This document shows, in pieces, positions 1 to 9,080 of a stretch of DNA of 64,000 nt; position 1 is the first letter of the stretch; each line of letters opens with the position of its first letter. Made by a program: the position numbers and the translations under genes. The DNA is from Haloterrigena alkaliphila (lineage in GTDB: Archaea > Halobacteriota > Halobacteria > Halobacteriales > Natrialbaceae), in the NCBI RefSeq assembly GCF_017352155.2, contig NZ_CP071462.1:124001-188000 (forward strand), written 5' to 3'. The notes below the pieces were generated by a model, which saw only the letters and a program-made list of their open reading frames with translations, was not told the origin of the DNA and ran no database searches.

Positions 1-2666
1 GTCAGGGTGCCGGAGTCGGAGTCGTCGTCGACGGAGACATCCCAGTTGATGTCACCCTCGGCGCTGGTGTCGAAGTCGTAGCTGTTGGTGATCTCTTCGC
101 CGGCCTCGAGCGTAAGGTCCTGCTCGTCGACGACTTCGCCGTCGATGGTGACCGTGTAGCTCGTGGTCTTCTCGAGATCAGCGTCGTTGTTGGTGACGGT
201 CACGTCGAGCGACGCGTCGTCATCAACCTTGACGTTAGTGGGTGCGTCACCCTCGACGGTGACGTCGCCCTTAGTTTCAGCCTCGCCATCAACGATGATG
301 CCCTTCGTGGAGTCGGAGGCATCCTCGTTGAGTTCGCTGACGGAGATCGAACGGATCTCGGTGCCAGCGTCGTAGTTGCTGAGGTCGAAGGTGGCGCTGA
401 TCGTACCGTCTTCAGCGACCTCCGTGGTCGCGGTCTTGACTTCCGTCGGGAGGCGGACGTTGTAGCGGACCTCCGTGCCAGGTGCGATATTGGACTCGGC
501 CGTAATCTCCGAGTTCTCGACGTTCTCGACCAGCAGGCGCTCGTCGTCGTCGAAGTCGCCCGTGATCGTGACGTCACGCTCTTCGACGCTGAATGTAGCG
601 TCCGAGCGCTCGTCCTCGTCGACGTAGTCGTTCTCCTCAGTCACTGCGAACTCGACGTTCCACGTCTCGTCGGCGTCGATCGACGTGTCGCCGTCAGCGG
701 CCGCCGAGACGTCAACGACGACGTAGAACGTGTCGTTTGCAGCGTCTTCGTGGACCGTTGCACTGCTACCTTCGATGTCGGACAGCTGGAGCTGTTCCGG
801 ATCGTCGTAGCGCGGGTTGTGCGTGTTCGTCAGGTTCAGTTCGAGACCTTCACCGTTCCAGTTACCGCTGTCGTCGAGGAGGTAGCCGTAGACACCGCTG
901 GCGTCAACCTCGGCGACGAGCAGGTCATCGGCCGCGATCGTGTCGCTCTCCGAGCTTGCTCCGAGGATGTCCTCGATGTTGTCGTCGTGAGCGAGGTCGC
1001 TGGGTGCGACGTGAGTCGTCACGTCGCCAGTGTTGCGTTCGCTCAGGACCAGGAACGAGGCGTCGGTCGCTCGGTCGCGGGCGTCGTTGACGAATGCTTC
1101 GAGTTCGTAGTCAGCGTCGAGCAGACGGACTCCAGAGTCGAACGAGGTCTGGCTGTCGACTTCAACCTCGTCGTCTTCCGAGGAGAACGCTTTGTCACCG
1201 TGACCAGCGTAGTAGGTGTTGAACTTGACGGTCACTTCGCCGTCGTCGTTCGTGTCGGTCAGGTTGAGGGTGGCGTCGTAGTTGTTGTCAACCTCAGAGA
1301 GGTTCACGTACGCTTCGTCGGTGTCCTCAAGGTCGACGGTGAACTCGACGACGTCACCGATCTCTTGTTCGTACTGGTTCGCATCGAAGTTCGCGACCTG
1401 TTCTTCTTCCGTAACGGAGAAGCTGTCGGACTCGGCGGTGATACCGCTGTCGACGTCCTCAACTTCGACCGTGTAGTCGCCCGGCTCGGGCGCAGTCAGC
1501 TCAGCTTCGTAGACACCGTTGGAGTCGAGCGAACCCGAATCAACGGCACCGTCGACTTCCTTACCGTTGGAGTCGAGGAGACGGGCTTCGACATCGCGGT
1601 CGATGTCGTCAGCCTCGACGGTGGCTTTGATGGTGTCGCCCTGCGCGTACTGGCTCTTGTCGGTCGAGACCGACACACCGAGATCGTCAACCGTCACGTT
1701 GACAGTTGCATCACTAGCGAACGTGACAGTGATCTCGTCACCATTTTCGTAGGCATCGGTGTTGAGCGTACGGACAACGCTGTTCTCACCGAGACCACGA
1801 GTCACGGATCCGTCAGGGGCCGCGATGTCGACGCTGGTGTCCGGGTTACTCGCTGCGAGGAGAGCCAGGTTTTCACCATCGTAGGCATCGAGGTCTGCGG
1901 CACCGCCCTCGTCGGGGTCCTGAACGGTCGTCGACGTCGTCTCGATGTCATACTCCTCACCGAGGATGTCGACCGTTGCGCCCGGCGCAAGGCCACTCTC
2001 ACCGAGCGTAGCACCGTCAAGCTCGATGATCAGGTTGTTATTAGCTAGGTCGGCACTAGCACCGTAAGTGCTGGTGTCAGCGGTGTTTTCCCCGCCAACG
2101 TAAACGTTGTTCACAACGTTCGTGTTGCTGTTCCGGTCAGTGACGTTCACGTGAGATGCTTCGAGACCGGCAATTTCACCGTCGAAGACAACCTCAACGT
2201 AATGGGTACCACTGTCCGTGAATTCCTGCGGACCCTGATCAACGGAGTCGAGACCGAGGGCCAGCGTCGCAGAATCAGTGACTGCAGTGCTCAGCGAGGT
2301 TCCGTCACCCTGGAGCAGTTCAGCAGTGTAATCATTATCCAGAGTTGCTTGCGTAATGTCGTCTTTCAGGTCGACCGTGACGACCTCCCCTCCGTGGTCT
2401 TCTTCATTGAGGGAGAGGTTTGCAACCTCGTCACCAGTAGCATTGGTGATACTGAGGTACTCTGCGTTGCTGAATTCATCGCTCAATTCAACTTCAACCG
2501 TTTGACCATCCGTCGCTTGGTCATTGAATTCGAGGTCGTCTGTGCTGCCTACGTCTGCTGCTGCGCCGCCCGCGAATGCTGCGGACATGGCGAACACAGA
2601 CAGGACCATAAGCGCGGCCAGGAACGCTGCTCGTCCCTTTTCGCGATATGTAGTTTCGCTTGTCAT
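1..2666 (-). CDS. S-layer (major cell surface) glycoprotein, paralogue 1; C-terminus cut by window edge
   Basis: Surface-layer glycoprotein, secreted and assembled into the cell envelope lattice. The ATG at 2664-2666 opens with the haloarchaeal S-layer signal peptide (REKGRAAFLAALMVLS, residues 9-24) ending in an Ala-rich cleavage region near residue 36. About 888 residues are visible, strongly Asp/Glu/Thr-rich, with many N-x-T/S sequons. From about residue 350 onward the sequence is almost the same as paralogue 2 (EEEQVANFDANQYEQEIGDV, then NLSEVDNNYDATLNLTDT), whereas the first third after the signal peptide is clearly diverged. The visible part is already longer than the whole of paralogue 2, so this protein carries an extra domain before its C-terminus. 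The PGF-CTERM tail expected for the family lies outside the window. The start is set by the signal peptide and by the leader shared with paralogue 2. Confidence 0.9.
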   Translation of the reverse strand, partial: MTSETTYREKGRAAFLAALMVLSVFAMSAAFAGGAAADVGSTDDLEFNDQATDGQTVEVELSDEFSNAEYLSITNATGDEVANLSLNEEDHGGEVVTVDLKDDITQATLDNDYTAELLQGDGTSLSTAVTDSATLALGLDSVDQGPQEFTDSGTHYVEVVFDGEIAGLEASHVNVTDRNSNTNVVNNVYVGGENTADTSTYGASADLANNNLIIELDGATLGESGLAPGATVDILGEEYDIETTSTTVQDPDEGGAADLDAYDGENLALLAASNPDTSVDIAAPDGSVTRGLGENSVVRTLNTDAYENGDEITVTFASDATVNVTVDDLGVSVSTDKSQYAQGDTIKATVEADDIDRDVEARLLDSNGKEVDGAVDSGSLDSNGVYEAELTAPEPGDYTVEVEDVDSGITAESDSFSVTEEEQVANFDANQYEQEIGDVVEFTVDLEDTDEAYVNLSEVDNNYDATLNLTDTNDDGEVTVKFNTYYAGHGDKAFSSEDDEVEVDSQTSFDSGVRLLDADYELEAFVNDARDRATDASFLVLSERNTGDVTTHVAPSDLAHDDNIEDILGASSESDTIAADDLLVAEVDASGVYGYLLDDSGNWNGEGLELNLTNTHNPRYDDPEQLQLSDIEGSSATVHEDAANDTFYVVVDVSAAADGDTSIDADETWNVEFAVTEENDYVDEDERSDATFSVEERDVTITGDFDDDERLLVENVENSEITAESNIAPGTEVRYNVRLPTEVKTATTEVAEDGTISATFDLSNYDAGTEIRSISVSELNEDASDSTKGIIVDGEAETKGDVTVEGDAPTNVKVDDDASLDVTVTNNDADLEKTTSYTVTIDGEVVDEQDLTLEAGEEITNSYDFDTSAEGDINWDVSVDDDSDSGTL

Positions 2667-2775
2667 TTATGTTGTCTTGTTGTTTTGGATTTCGGTTGGT
2701 TAGCGCACGATACATCCGGGATGCGACAACCGGCTGCGGTTGAACCGCATACTCATCATCAACCCACTCGGCCGC

Positions 2776-2813
2776 CCGGGTAGGGGTATCCGACTGACTA
2801 TCATCTTATATAA
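2776..2813 (-). promoter_or_regulatory. Promoter region of S-layer paralogue 1
   Basis: On the minus strand a TATA box TTATATAAG lies at 2805-2813, followed by the motif TACCCCTACCCGG at 2776-2788. The same 13-mer follows the TATA box of the second S-layer gene. The start codon is about 110 nt downstream, so the transcript should have an unusually long leader for a haloarchaeon. The last ~40 nt before the ATG are C/A-rich with no Shine-Dalgarno sequence. Confidence 0.6.
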
Positions 2814-2970
2814 TAAGTCTTCTGTTGTTATATATGGTCGTAGTAATTGTCGATCTGTTTTCAGAATCTGGCTCTACTATGCACTTAACCCGAATAGAGC
2901 TCGTTTTGCTCCTCAAATATTCCTATTGGGATCATTGAGATTCGCGGTGGAAGGACTAGGTCTCTTCCTT

Positions 2971-3009
2971 AAAAGAAATGAAAGTGCGTCGGGGCCGGAC
3001 GGAGTCCGG
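2971..3009 (-). terminator. Intrinsic terminator of S-layer paralogue 2
   Basis: Just past the stop codon at 3030-3032, the minus strand has a perfect 6-bp stem CCGGAC/GTCCGG with a 3-nt loop (2995-3009), then a T-rich run TTTCATTTCTTTT (about 2971-2983). Archaeal polymerase stops mainly at U-tracts, so this fits termination of the S-layer mRNA before the next promoter at 2805-2813. Confidence 0.55.
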
Positions 3010-3029
3010 TAGTTGGTTAGGTGGCCGAG

Positions 3030-5606
3030 TTAGTTCTGGCGGCGGAGTGCCAGCATGGCGGCGGCGAGCATCGCGACGAGGGCGACAGCGATGCCGAAGC
3101 CGGGCGTTCCGTCTTCGTCATCGTCTTCCTCGCCGTTCTCCTCGGTGCCGTTGTCCTCGGTTCCGTTGTCTTCGGTACCGTTATCCTCGGTTCCGTTATC
3201 CTCGGTTCCGTTATCCTCGGTTCCGTTCTCTTCAGTACCGTTCTCCTCGGTACCGTTCTCCTTGTCGTCCTTCTTGTCAGGATCCTCGTCGACGATGACG
3301 CCTTTCGTGGAGTCGGAGGCGTCGTCGCCGAGTTCGGTCACGGAGATCGAACGAATCTCGTCACCAGCGTCGTAGTTGCTGAGGTCGAAGGTGCCGACGA
3401 TCGAACCGTCGTCAGTGACTTCCGTGTTGAAGCCGATGACCTCCGTCGGGAGACGGACGTTGTATCGGACTTCTGTACCAGGTGCGACGTTGGAGTCAGC
3501 GGTGATCTCGGACTCTTCACCGTTGCCGACCTGCAGTCGCTCGTCCTCGTCGAAGTCACCGGTGATCTCGACGCTGCGCTCTTCAACGCTGAAGGTCGCG
3601 TCGGTGCGCTCGTCCTCGTCGACGTAGTCATTGTCCTCGGTCACAGCGAATTCGACGTTCCAGGTCTCGTCAGCGTCGATCGTCGTGTCGCCGTCAGTGA
3701 CGGCAGCGACGTCGACAACGACGTAGAACGTGTCGTTTGCAGCGTCCTCGTGGACGGTTGCGCTGTCACCTTCGATGTCAGAGAGGAGGATCTGCTCCGC
3801 ATCGTTGTAGCGCGGCTCGTGCGTGTTCGTCAGGTTCAGCTCCAGGCCCGTGCCGTCGGCCAGTTCACCGTCGTCGTTGAGGAGGTAGCCGTAGACACCG
3901 CTGGCTTCAACCTCTGCGACGAGCAGGTCACTGTTCGCGACCGTGTCGCTCTCGGAGCTTGCCTCGAGGATGGTCTCGAGGTCGTCATCGTGTGCGAGGT
4001 CGGCGGGTGCGACCGCGGTGGTCACGTCGCCGGTGTTACGCTCGCTGAGGACCAGGAACGAAGCGTCGGTCGCTCGTTCGCGGTCTTCAGTGACGAACGC
4101 TTCGAGCTCGTAGTCTGCGTCGAGCAGGCGAACGCCACTATCGAACGAGGTTTCGCTGGCGACCTCAACCTCGTCGTCTTCGGAGGTGAACGCCTTGTCG
4201 CTGTCCTGACCAGCGTAGTAGGTGTTGAACGTGACGGTCACTTCGCCGTCATCGTCAGTGTCGGTCAGGTTGAGGGTGGCGTCGTAGTTGTTGTCAACCT
4301 CAGAGAGGTTCACGTATGCCGAATCGGTGTCCTCGAGTTCGACCGTGAACTCGACGACGTCACCGATCTCTTGTTCGTACTGGTTCGCGTCGAAGTTCGC
4401 GACCTGTTCTTCTTCCGTGACGGAGAAGCTGTCAGACTCGACGGTGATACCGCTGTCGACGTCCTCAACTTCAACCGTGTAGTCGCCCGGCTTGGGCGCG
4501 GTCAGCTGAGCGTTGTAGATACCGTCGGAGTCGAGCGAACCCGAATCAACGGCGCCGTCGACTTCCTCACCCTCAGAGTCGAGGATGCGGACTTCAACAT
4601 CGCGGTTGATGTCGTCAGCCTCAACAGTGGCCTCGATGGGGTTACCCTGGGCGTACTGGCTACGGTCAGTCTCGACCGTCACACCGAGGTCGTCCAGCTC
4701 GAGCGTGCCTTCGGAATCATCAGAGAAGGTGACGTTGACTGAGCTACCGTCACTGAGGCCGCTGGTATCGAGCGTGCGGACCAGACTGTTTTCACCGAGG
4801 GCACGAGTGACCGTTCGGTCCTCGGTCTCGATGTCGATTTCTTCGTTCGTGGTACCGACGATGGCGATCGTTTCGCCAACGTAGGCCGAATCGTCCGTAC
4901 CCGATTCGAGCGTAGTCGAGGTCGTCTCGATATCGTGCTCGACACCGAGGATCTCTATCGTGGAACCACTGGCGAGTTTCTCAGCAGGGCTGAGCGTAAC
5001 AACGCCATTGGCATCTCCCGAAAGCGTATCGAAGTTAACGGAATCACCGTTACGGTTAGTGATTTCAACCTGATCTGCGTTCAGGTTGGAGAAGTCACCG
5101 TTCTCGTAGACGATCTCCAGCATGTAATCGTCGGTGGATTCGTCAACGACGTAGGAGACGGGACCTTGATCAACTGCGGAAGCGTCATCAACGAGCGACA
5201 GGGTTGCATTATCCCAGCTGTCGGCAGTAGAGTCCGCACCCACAGCGGCTCCAGTCGCATCAGCCAGATAGGCATCATAATCGTCAGCGCCAGTATCGAG
5301 CGTGTCTGCTGTGATCTCGTCATCGAGTTCAATCGTATTGATTTCACCCGTCTCGAGATCATCGACACTGACGTTGCCGATCTCTTCGGACGCGTTTTCA
5401 ATGATCAGGCGATCTGCCTGATCAACATCTGTAATCTCAACATCTACTGAGCTACCAGTTGTAGCTTGATCTGCGAATGTAACGTCATCGGTCGCGGCTG
5501 CCGCCGAGCCCACAAACGCTGCGGACATAGCGACAACAGAAAGTACCATAAGCGCGGCCAGGAACACTGCGCGTCCCTTTTCGCGGATGGTTGATTCGTT
5601 TGTCAT
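3030..5606 (-). CDS. S-layer (major cell surface) glycoprotein, paralogue 2 with PGF-CTERM anchor
   Basis: Complete 858-residue secreted surface glycoprotein. Signal peptide 1-38 (REKGRAVFLAALMVLS, then GSAAAA). The body is acidic, with numerous N-x-S/T sequons. A run of eight NGT sequons in a 5-residue repeat (EDNGT/EENGT) precedes a Glu/Asp stretch. The C-terminus has the tripartite PGF-CTERM signal: PGF at about 835-837, a hydrophobic segment, then RRQN. Known PGF-CTERM proteins are processed by archaeosortase ArtA and lipid-anchored, and Thr/Asn-rich linkers just before the motif are heavily glycosylated. I chose the ATG at 5606 because it starts the signal peptide (MTNESTIREKG); an upstream in-frame ATG at 5684 lies in the leader. 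It has its own promoter and terminator, so it is probably not co-transcribed with paralogue 1. Confidence 0.95.
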   Translation of the reverse strand: MTNESTIREKGRAVFLAALMVLSVVAMSAAFVGSAAAATDDVTFADQATTGSSVDVEITDVDQADRLIIENASEEIGNVSVDDLETGEINTIELDDEITADTLDTGADDYDAYLADATGAAVGADSTADSWDNATLSLVDDASAVDQGPVSYVVDESTDDYMLEIVYENGDFSNLNADQVEITNRNGDSVNFDTLSGDANGVVTLSPAEKLASGSTIEILGVEHDIETTSTTLESGTDDSAYVGETIAIVGTTNEEIDIETEDRTVTRALGENSLVRTLDTSGLSDGSSVNVTFSDDSEGTLELDDLGVTVETDRSQYAQGNPIEATVEADDINRDVEVRILDSEGEEVDGAVDSGSLDSDGIYNAQLTAPKPGDYTVEVEDVDSGITVESDSFSVTEEEQVANFDANQYEQEIGDVVEFTVELEDTDSAYVNLSEVDNNYDATLNLTDTDDDGEVTVTFNTYYAGQDSDKAFTSEDDEVEVASETSFDSGVRLLDADYELEAFVTEDRERATDASFLVLSERNTGDVTTAVAPADLAHDDDLETILEASSESDTVANSDLLVAEVEASGVYGYLLNDDGELADGTGLELNLTNTHEPRYNDAEQILLSDIEGDSATVHEDAANDTFYVVVDVAAVTDGDTTIDADETWNVEFAVTEDNDYVDEDERTDATFSVEERSVEITGDFDEDERLQVGNGEESEITADSNVAPGTEVRYNVRLPTEVIGFNTEVTDDGSIVGTFDLSNYDAGDEIRSISVTELGDDASDSTKGVIVDEDPDKKDDKENGTEENGTEENGTEDNGTEDNGTEDNGTEDNGTEDNGTEENGEEDDDEDGTPGFGIAVALVAMLAAAMLALRRQN
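3131..3261 (-). repeat. 15-bp tandem repeat encoding the N-G-T sequon linker
   Basis: The coding sequence repeats a 15-bp unit (plus-strand form resembles GGTTCCGTTATCCTC) about eight times, giving EDNGT/EENGT. Every unit contributes one N-glycosylation sequon just before the membrane anchor. Neighbouring units differ only at silent or E/D-switching positions, so copy number could change by slippage. It is coding, not CRISPR-like. Confidence 0.85.
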
Positions 5607-5690
5607 TGGTTGTCTTGTTGTTTGGTTTGGTTGGTTGGCGTGCGATGCGACATGGAGTGCGATCAGTGCGGACGTCCGCACCAACTCGCA

Positions 5691-5717
5691 CCGGGTAGGG
5701 GTAACTGGATCTATAAA
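5691..5717 (-). promoter_or_regulatory. Promoter region of S-layer paralogue 2
   Basis: A minus-strand TATA box TTTATAG sits at 5711-5717, followed by the motif TACCCCTACCCGG at 5691-5703 that is shared exactly with paralogue 1. The start codon is about 85 nt downstream. The leader just before the ATG (5607-5640) is made almost entirely of A and C and resembles the leader of paralogue 1. Confidence 0.6.
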
Positions 5718-6367
5718 CCATCCCGTAATAAGCTTTCTGGAGCTCGAATAGGTCCATTAACTTGAGTAATGCTCTATAAACCGCAAGACGTGAACGAGTT
5801 TGTTGGATTGCCGGACGACAGCAATATGTCCATGAATGACTGTTACAAGAGAGTATTATTTATATGGAGGTGGATAATCGCGAGCCAGTAGGGCGCTCTA
5901 AGCGAGAACGCGCGTTCTCCAGCCACCTGCGACCGCGAACTTGAGGTACAACCCATCCCGTGTGTGTATAATAATATATTACTCGCCGCAGAACTCGATT
6001 AGGGCCTAATTTGGGGCGACGGGGTGGGGAGAGATGACAACTTACTCATATTTCGTCGCTATCCGCTCAAGTCGACAGGTCACAGCGGCCGACGGTCACT
6101 GGAGCGAGTTTGGCCGTCTCTCGACGCGAGCCGGATCGACTGCATCATACGCAGGGCAAGCGCGACTAGGCAAGTAATCCGTAGCGTCCTCAGAAGCACG
6201 TGATCGAGACGGCATTTGAGTCGGGATAGCTGTTGCCTGCTGCAAGCCACTGGCGCGAGCGTAGTCGCATCGGATCAGGCGCCGACGGTGTCACTATACT
6301 CGAGCACGATACCGACTGCTACCACGAAAAATCCAGTTACGAAACACCGCGAACGACCTCGAGCGGC
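5718..6367. other. Non-coding stretch upstream of the S-layer genes
   Basis: About 650 bases without a convincing gene. The first half is AT-rich for this genome (for example TATTATTTATATGG near 5855-5868) and may hold distal promoter elements for the S-layer gene. The second half is GC-rich. Open frames here lack haloarchaeal protein composition and overlap the glyoxalase 3' end. Confidence 0.5.
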
Positions 6368-7156
6368 TCAGAACGGGAACAGCGAGTCGGCCTCGAGATC
6401 CCGCTCTATCAGTTCGATCTCGTGGCCGTCCTGATCCCGCGTGAACGCGTACATGTTGTCGTTGCTCTCGGGATCGCGGTAGTCGTCGGCCCCGCGTTCC
6501 ACGAGAGTCTCCCAGTCCTCGGTCAGATCGTCGACGCGGACGCAGAGGTGGCCCCACGCGTCTCTCATCTCGTAGCTGCGGCCGTCGTAGTTGTACGTTA
6601 ACTCGACTGACATCGCCTCGCTAGCGGCGTCTCGGGGTTCGACGAAGTAGTTCGCGAAGGTGTCGGACTCCCAGCGGCCGACCTCGTCGTACTCGAACTT
6701 GCGAGTCCAGAAGCCCAGCGCCTCGTCGGCATCCTCGACGCGGATCATGGTGTGGTCGAGCGACCACAGCGCCCCCTCGTCACGCTGGACGATTTCGATC
6801 TCGTGACCGTCCGGGTCCTTCACGAACGCGTAGCGACCGCCGCAGGACTCGGGGTCGCGGTAGTCCTCGACACCCCCGTCCATCAGCTGCTGGTAGTAGT
6901 CCTCGAGTTCGCCCTCGGGAACCCGGACGGCGATATGGCCCCAGGCATCACCGACCTCGGGTTCTTCGCCCTCGTTGTGGGTGATCTCGAGCATCGCGCC
7001 GTCCTCGTGCATCCCCTCCGGTCCGAGATAGACGATGGTGAAGCCGTCGCCCTCGAAGCGGTCCTTCTCCTCGTACTCGAGGTGGGTCTGGTACCACTCG
7101 AGCGACTCCTCGAGATCCGAGACGCGGATCATCGTGTGGTCGAGCGTTCCGTCCAT
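6368..7156 (-). CDS. Glyoxalase I-like protein with two VOC domains
   Basis: Metal-dependent glyoxalase/VOC protein of 262 residues, built from two homologous domains (about 1-125 and 130-262). Each keeps the glyoxalase I metal-ligand pattern: H7, E57, H74, E121 in the first half and H135, E185, H203, E248 in the second. Each also has the paired motifs LDHTMIRV, AWGH and DGHEIE. Such enzymes isomerise the thiol hemiacetal of methylglyoxal. Haloarchaea use gamma-glutamylcysteine rather than glutathione, so that is the likely thiol (inference). The start is 48 nt downstream of the nhaC stop on the same strand, so the two may be co-transcribed. A fused two-domain form should act as a monomer with two metal sites. 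Confidence 0.85.
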   Translation of the reverse strand: MDGTLDHTMIRVSDLEESLEWYQTHLEYEEKDRFEGDGFTIVYLGPEGMHEDGAMLEITHNEGEEPEVGDAWGHIAVRVPEGELEDYYQQLMDGGVEDYRDPESCGGRYAFVKDPDGHEIEIVQRDEGALWSLDHTMIRVEDADEALGFWTRKFEYDEVGRWESDTFANYFVEPRDAASEAMSVELTYNYDGRSYEMRDAWGHLCVRVDDLTEDWETLVERGADDYRDPESNDNMYAFTRDQDGHEIELIERDLEADSLFPF

Positions 7157-7204
7157 ACGCGAGCGAACGCCTGCGACTCCAAAAAGCGTGGCGAAGGCGG
7201 CGGT

Positions 7205-8926
7205 CTAATCGAGGTCTTCGGTCGTGGAACCGGGTTCCGTCCCCGGCTCTCGACTCCCGCGATCGACGTCGATCGACGAGGCCCTGGGATCGACGCCCTT
7301 GCGACGCGCGTCGAGCTCGGAGAGGCCGTAGACGAGACCGACGAGCAGGACGGCCCCCAGCGGGAGGAAGACCATCCACGGGACACCGAGGAACCCGTAG
7401 AGCGCGTAACAGACGATCACGACGAACAGGACGGTTCCGGCGTAGTACAGCTGCGTGCGGATGTGATCGATGAGATCCGCACCGGTGAACGTCGCGGAGA
7501 GGACGGACGTGTCGGAGATCGGTGACGAGTGATCTCCGAAGATCGCACCCGAGAACACCGCACCGATCATCACCGGCATGAGTTCGAAACTGCCGGTGAG
7601 TTCGTAGGCGACTCGAATCGCGATCGGCGTGACGATTCCCATCGTCGCCCACGACGACCCCATGGTGAACGCGACGAACGCGGACACGAGCAACACGACG
7701 ATCGGGAGCAGCGCCGGGGAGACGATCCCCTCCGCGACGCCGGCGACGTAACTGCCCGTGCCGAGTTCCTCGGCGACCGCGCTGATCGACCAGGCGAGGA
7801 CCAGAATCGTCACCGCGGTCAGCATGAGGCTGAACCCCTCGAGAACCGTATCGATACTATCGCCGAGATCGAAGAGGTCGTACGCCAACCCGATGAGTAT
7901 CAGCGTCGCGACCATAGCGAACGATCCCCACACGAGGGCGGCCGCGAAGTCGCCGGCTCCCACGACGTCGACCAGAACCTGCACGACGCCGTCGGTACCG
8001 ATGGCCGTCTCGAGCGACGTTGGCGCATCCGCTTCGGCCTGGTCCGAGAGCCACGACTGATAGCCGGTCCAGAACGCACCGGCGAGCGTAACCGAGATCA
8101 GGACGGCGATCGGTGCGAAGAAGGTCCGGAGCATCGGCCGGTCCTCGATCGGAGCACCCAGGTCTTTTTCGACTTCCTGGAGCGGCTGTGCCTCGTCGCG
8201 GTTCACCTTTCCCGTCTGCCAAGCGCGGTGTTCGGCGTCGAGCATCTCCCCGTAGTCGCGCCGCGAGACGACGATGATCCCCACCATGAGGATCGCGAAC
8301 AGCGAGTAGGCGTTGAACGGAATCGACCCAACGAACGTTTCGAACGCTCCCGGCGTGTCGGCCGCGGCGACGCTGTAATCCTCGCTCTCGACGAGCGCGG
8401 TGTACCCTTCGTCGATCATCGACAGCTGGAACGCAACCCAGCTCGAGAGCCCGATCGTCGCCACGGGCGCGGCCGTCGAGTCGACGATGTAGGAGAGCTT
8501 CTCTCGAGAGATGCGCATCTGATCGGAGATCTCGCGCATCGTACTTCCCACGATGGCGGTATTGGCGTAATCGTCGAAGAACAGGAGCATTCCCAGTATC
8601 CACGCCGCGAGCCCGGTCTTGCGCTGGGTCTCGAGCCGGCTCGTCGCCCAGTTGCGAACGGCGGTCGCGCCGCCGAGTCGCCAAATCAGCGCTACGCCGG
8701 ATCCCAACAGGAGGGTGAAAATCAGAATCTGCGCGTGAAACACGTCCGCGATCGACCCGGCGATCCAGTCGAACGTTTGTCCGATACCGATACTTTCGGT
8801 CGCGATGACGCCGCCCGACCAGATCCCGAGAAACAGCGACAGGATCGGCCGACGCGTGACGATCGCGAGCGCGATCGCCAGCAACGGCGGAACCAGTGAA
8901 TAATATCCGGCCTCAAACATGCTCAA
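7205..8926 (-). CDS. nhaC: NhaC family Na+/H+ antiporter (first of three)
   Basis: Polytopic membrane antiporter of 573 residues with about 12 hydrophobic segments, expected to export Na+ in exchange for H+. Family signatures include FFDDYANTAIVGSTMREISD (about 117-136), the GSSWATMGIVTP region and FGDHSSPISDT, which carry the conserved acidic and serine residues of the ion-translocating core. The C-terminal ~40 residues are soluble and acidic. It sits just upstream of the glyoxalase gene on the same strand. The upstream region is AT-rich and contains a separated inverted repeat, CAGATAA (8943-8949) and TTATCTG (8988-8994). A related amino-acid/proton exchanger function cannot be excluded. 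Confidence 0.85.
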   Translation of the reverse strand: MSMFEAGYYSLVPPLLAIALAIVTRRPILSLFLGIWSGGVIATESIGIGQTFDWIAGSIADVFHAQILIFTLLLGSGVALIWRLGGATAVRNWATSRLETQRKTGLAAWILGMLLFFDDYANTAIVGSTMREISDQMRISREKLSYIVDSTAAPVATIGLSSWVAFQLSMIDEGYTALVESEDYSVAAADTPGAFETFVGSIPFNAYSLFAILMVGIIVVSRRDYGEMLDAEHRAWQTGKVNRDEAQPLQEVEKDLGAPIEDRPMLRTFFAPIAVLISVTLAGAFWTGYQSWLSDQAEADAPTSLETAIGTDGVVQVLVDVVGAGDFAAALVWGSFAMVATLILIGLAYDLFDLGDSIDTVLEGFSLMLTAVTILVLAWSISAVAEELGTGSYVAGVAEGIVSPALLPIVVLLVSAFVAFTMGSSWATMGIVTPIAIRVAYELTGSFELMPVMIGAVFSGAIFGDHSSPISDTSVLSATFTGADLIDHIRTQLYYAGTVLFVVIVCYALYGFLGVPWMVFLPLGAVLLVGLVYGLSELDARRKGVDPRASSIDVDRGSREPGTEPGSTTEDLD

Positions 8927-9080
8927 ACAGTCGCTAGACGGTCAGATAATGCTATTGATTGTGATACCATTCCGTCATATTATGCTGTTATCTGCTCTCA
9001 ACTGGTTAGGGATGACCCGTCTCGACGGACAGCAGTGACCCCTGAGCGGGAACGGAATCGTGAGTTCGTCGGACCGACGA

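Noticed and set aside
3131-3261. Short tandem repeat as a possible CRISPR array
   Set aside because: Units are contiguous with no spacers, and they encode the N-G-T linker of the S-layer protein.
7529-8899. Plus-strand frame of 456 codons opposite the first NhaC
   Set aside because: Arg/Asp/His-rich composition and complete overlap with a clear membrane antiporter gene.
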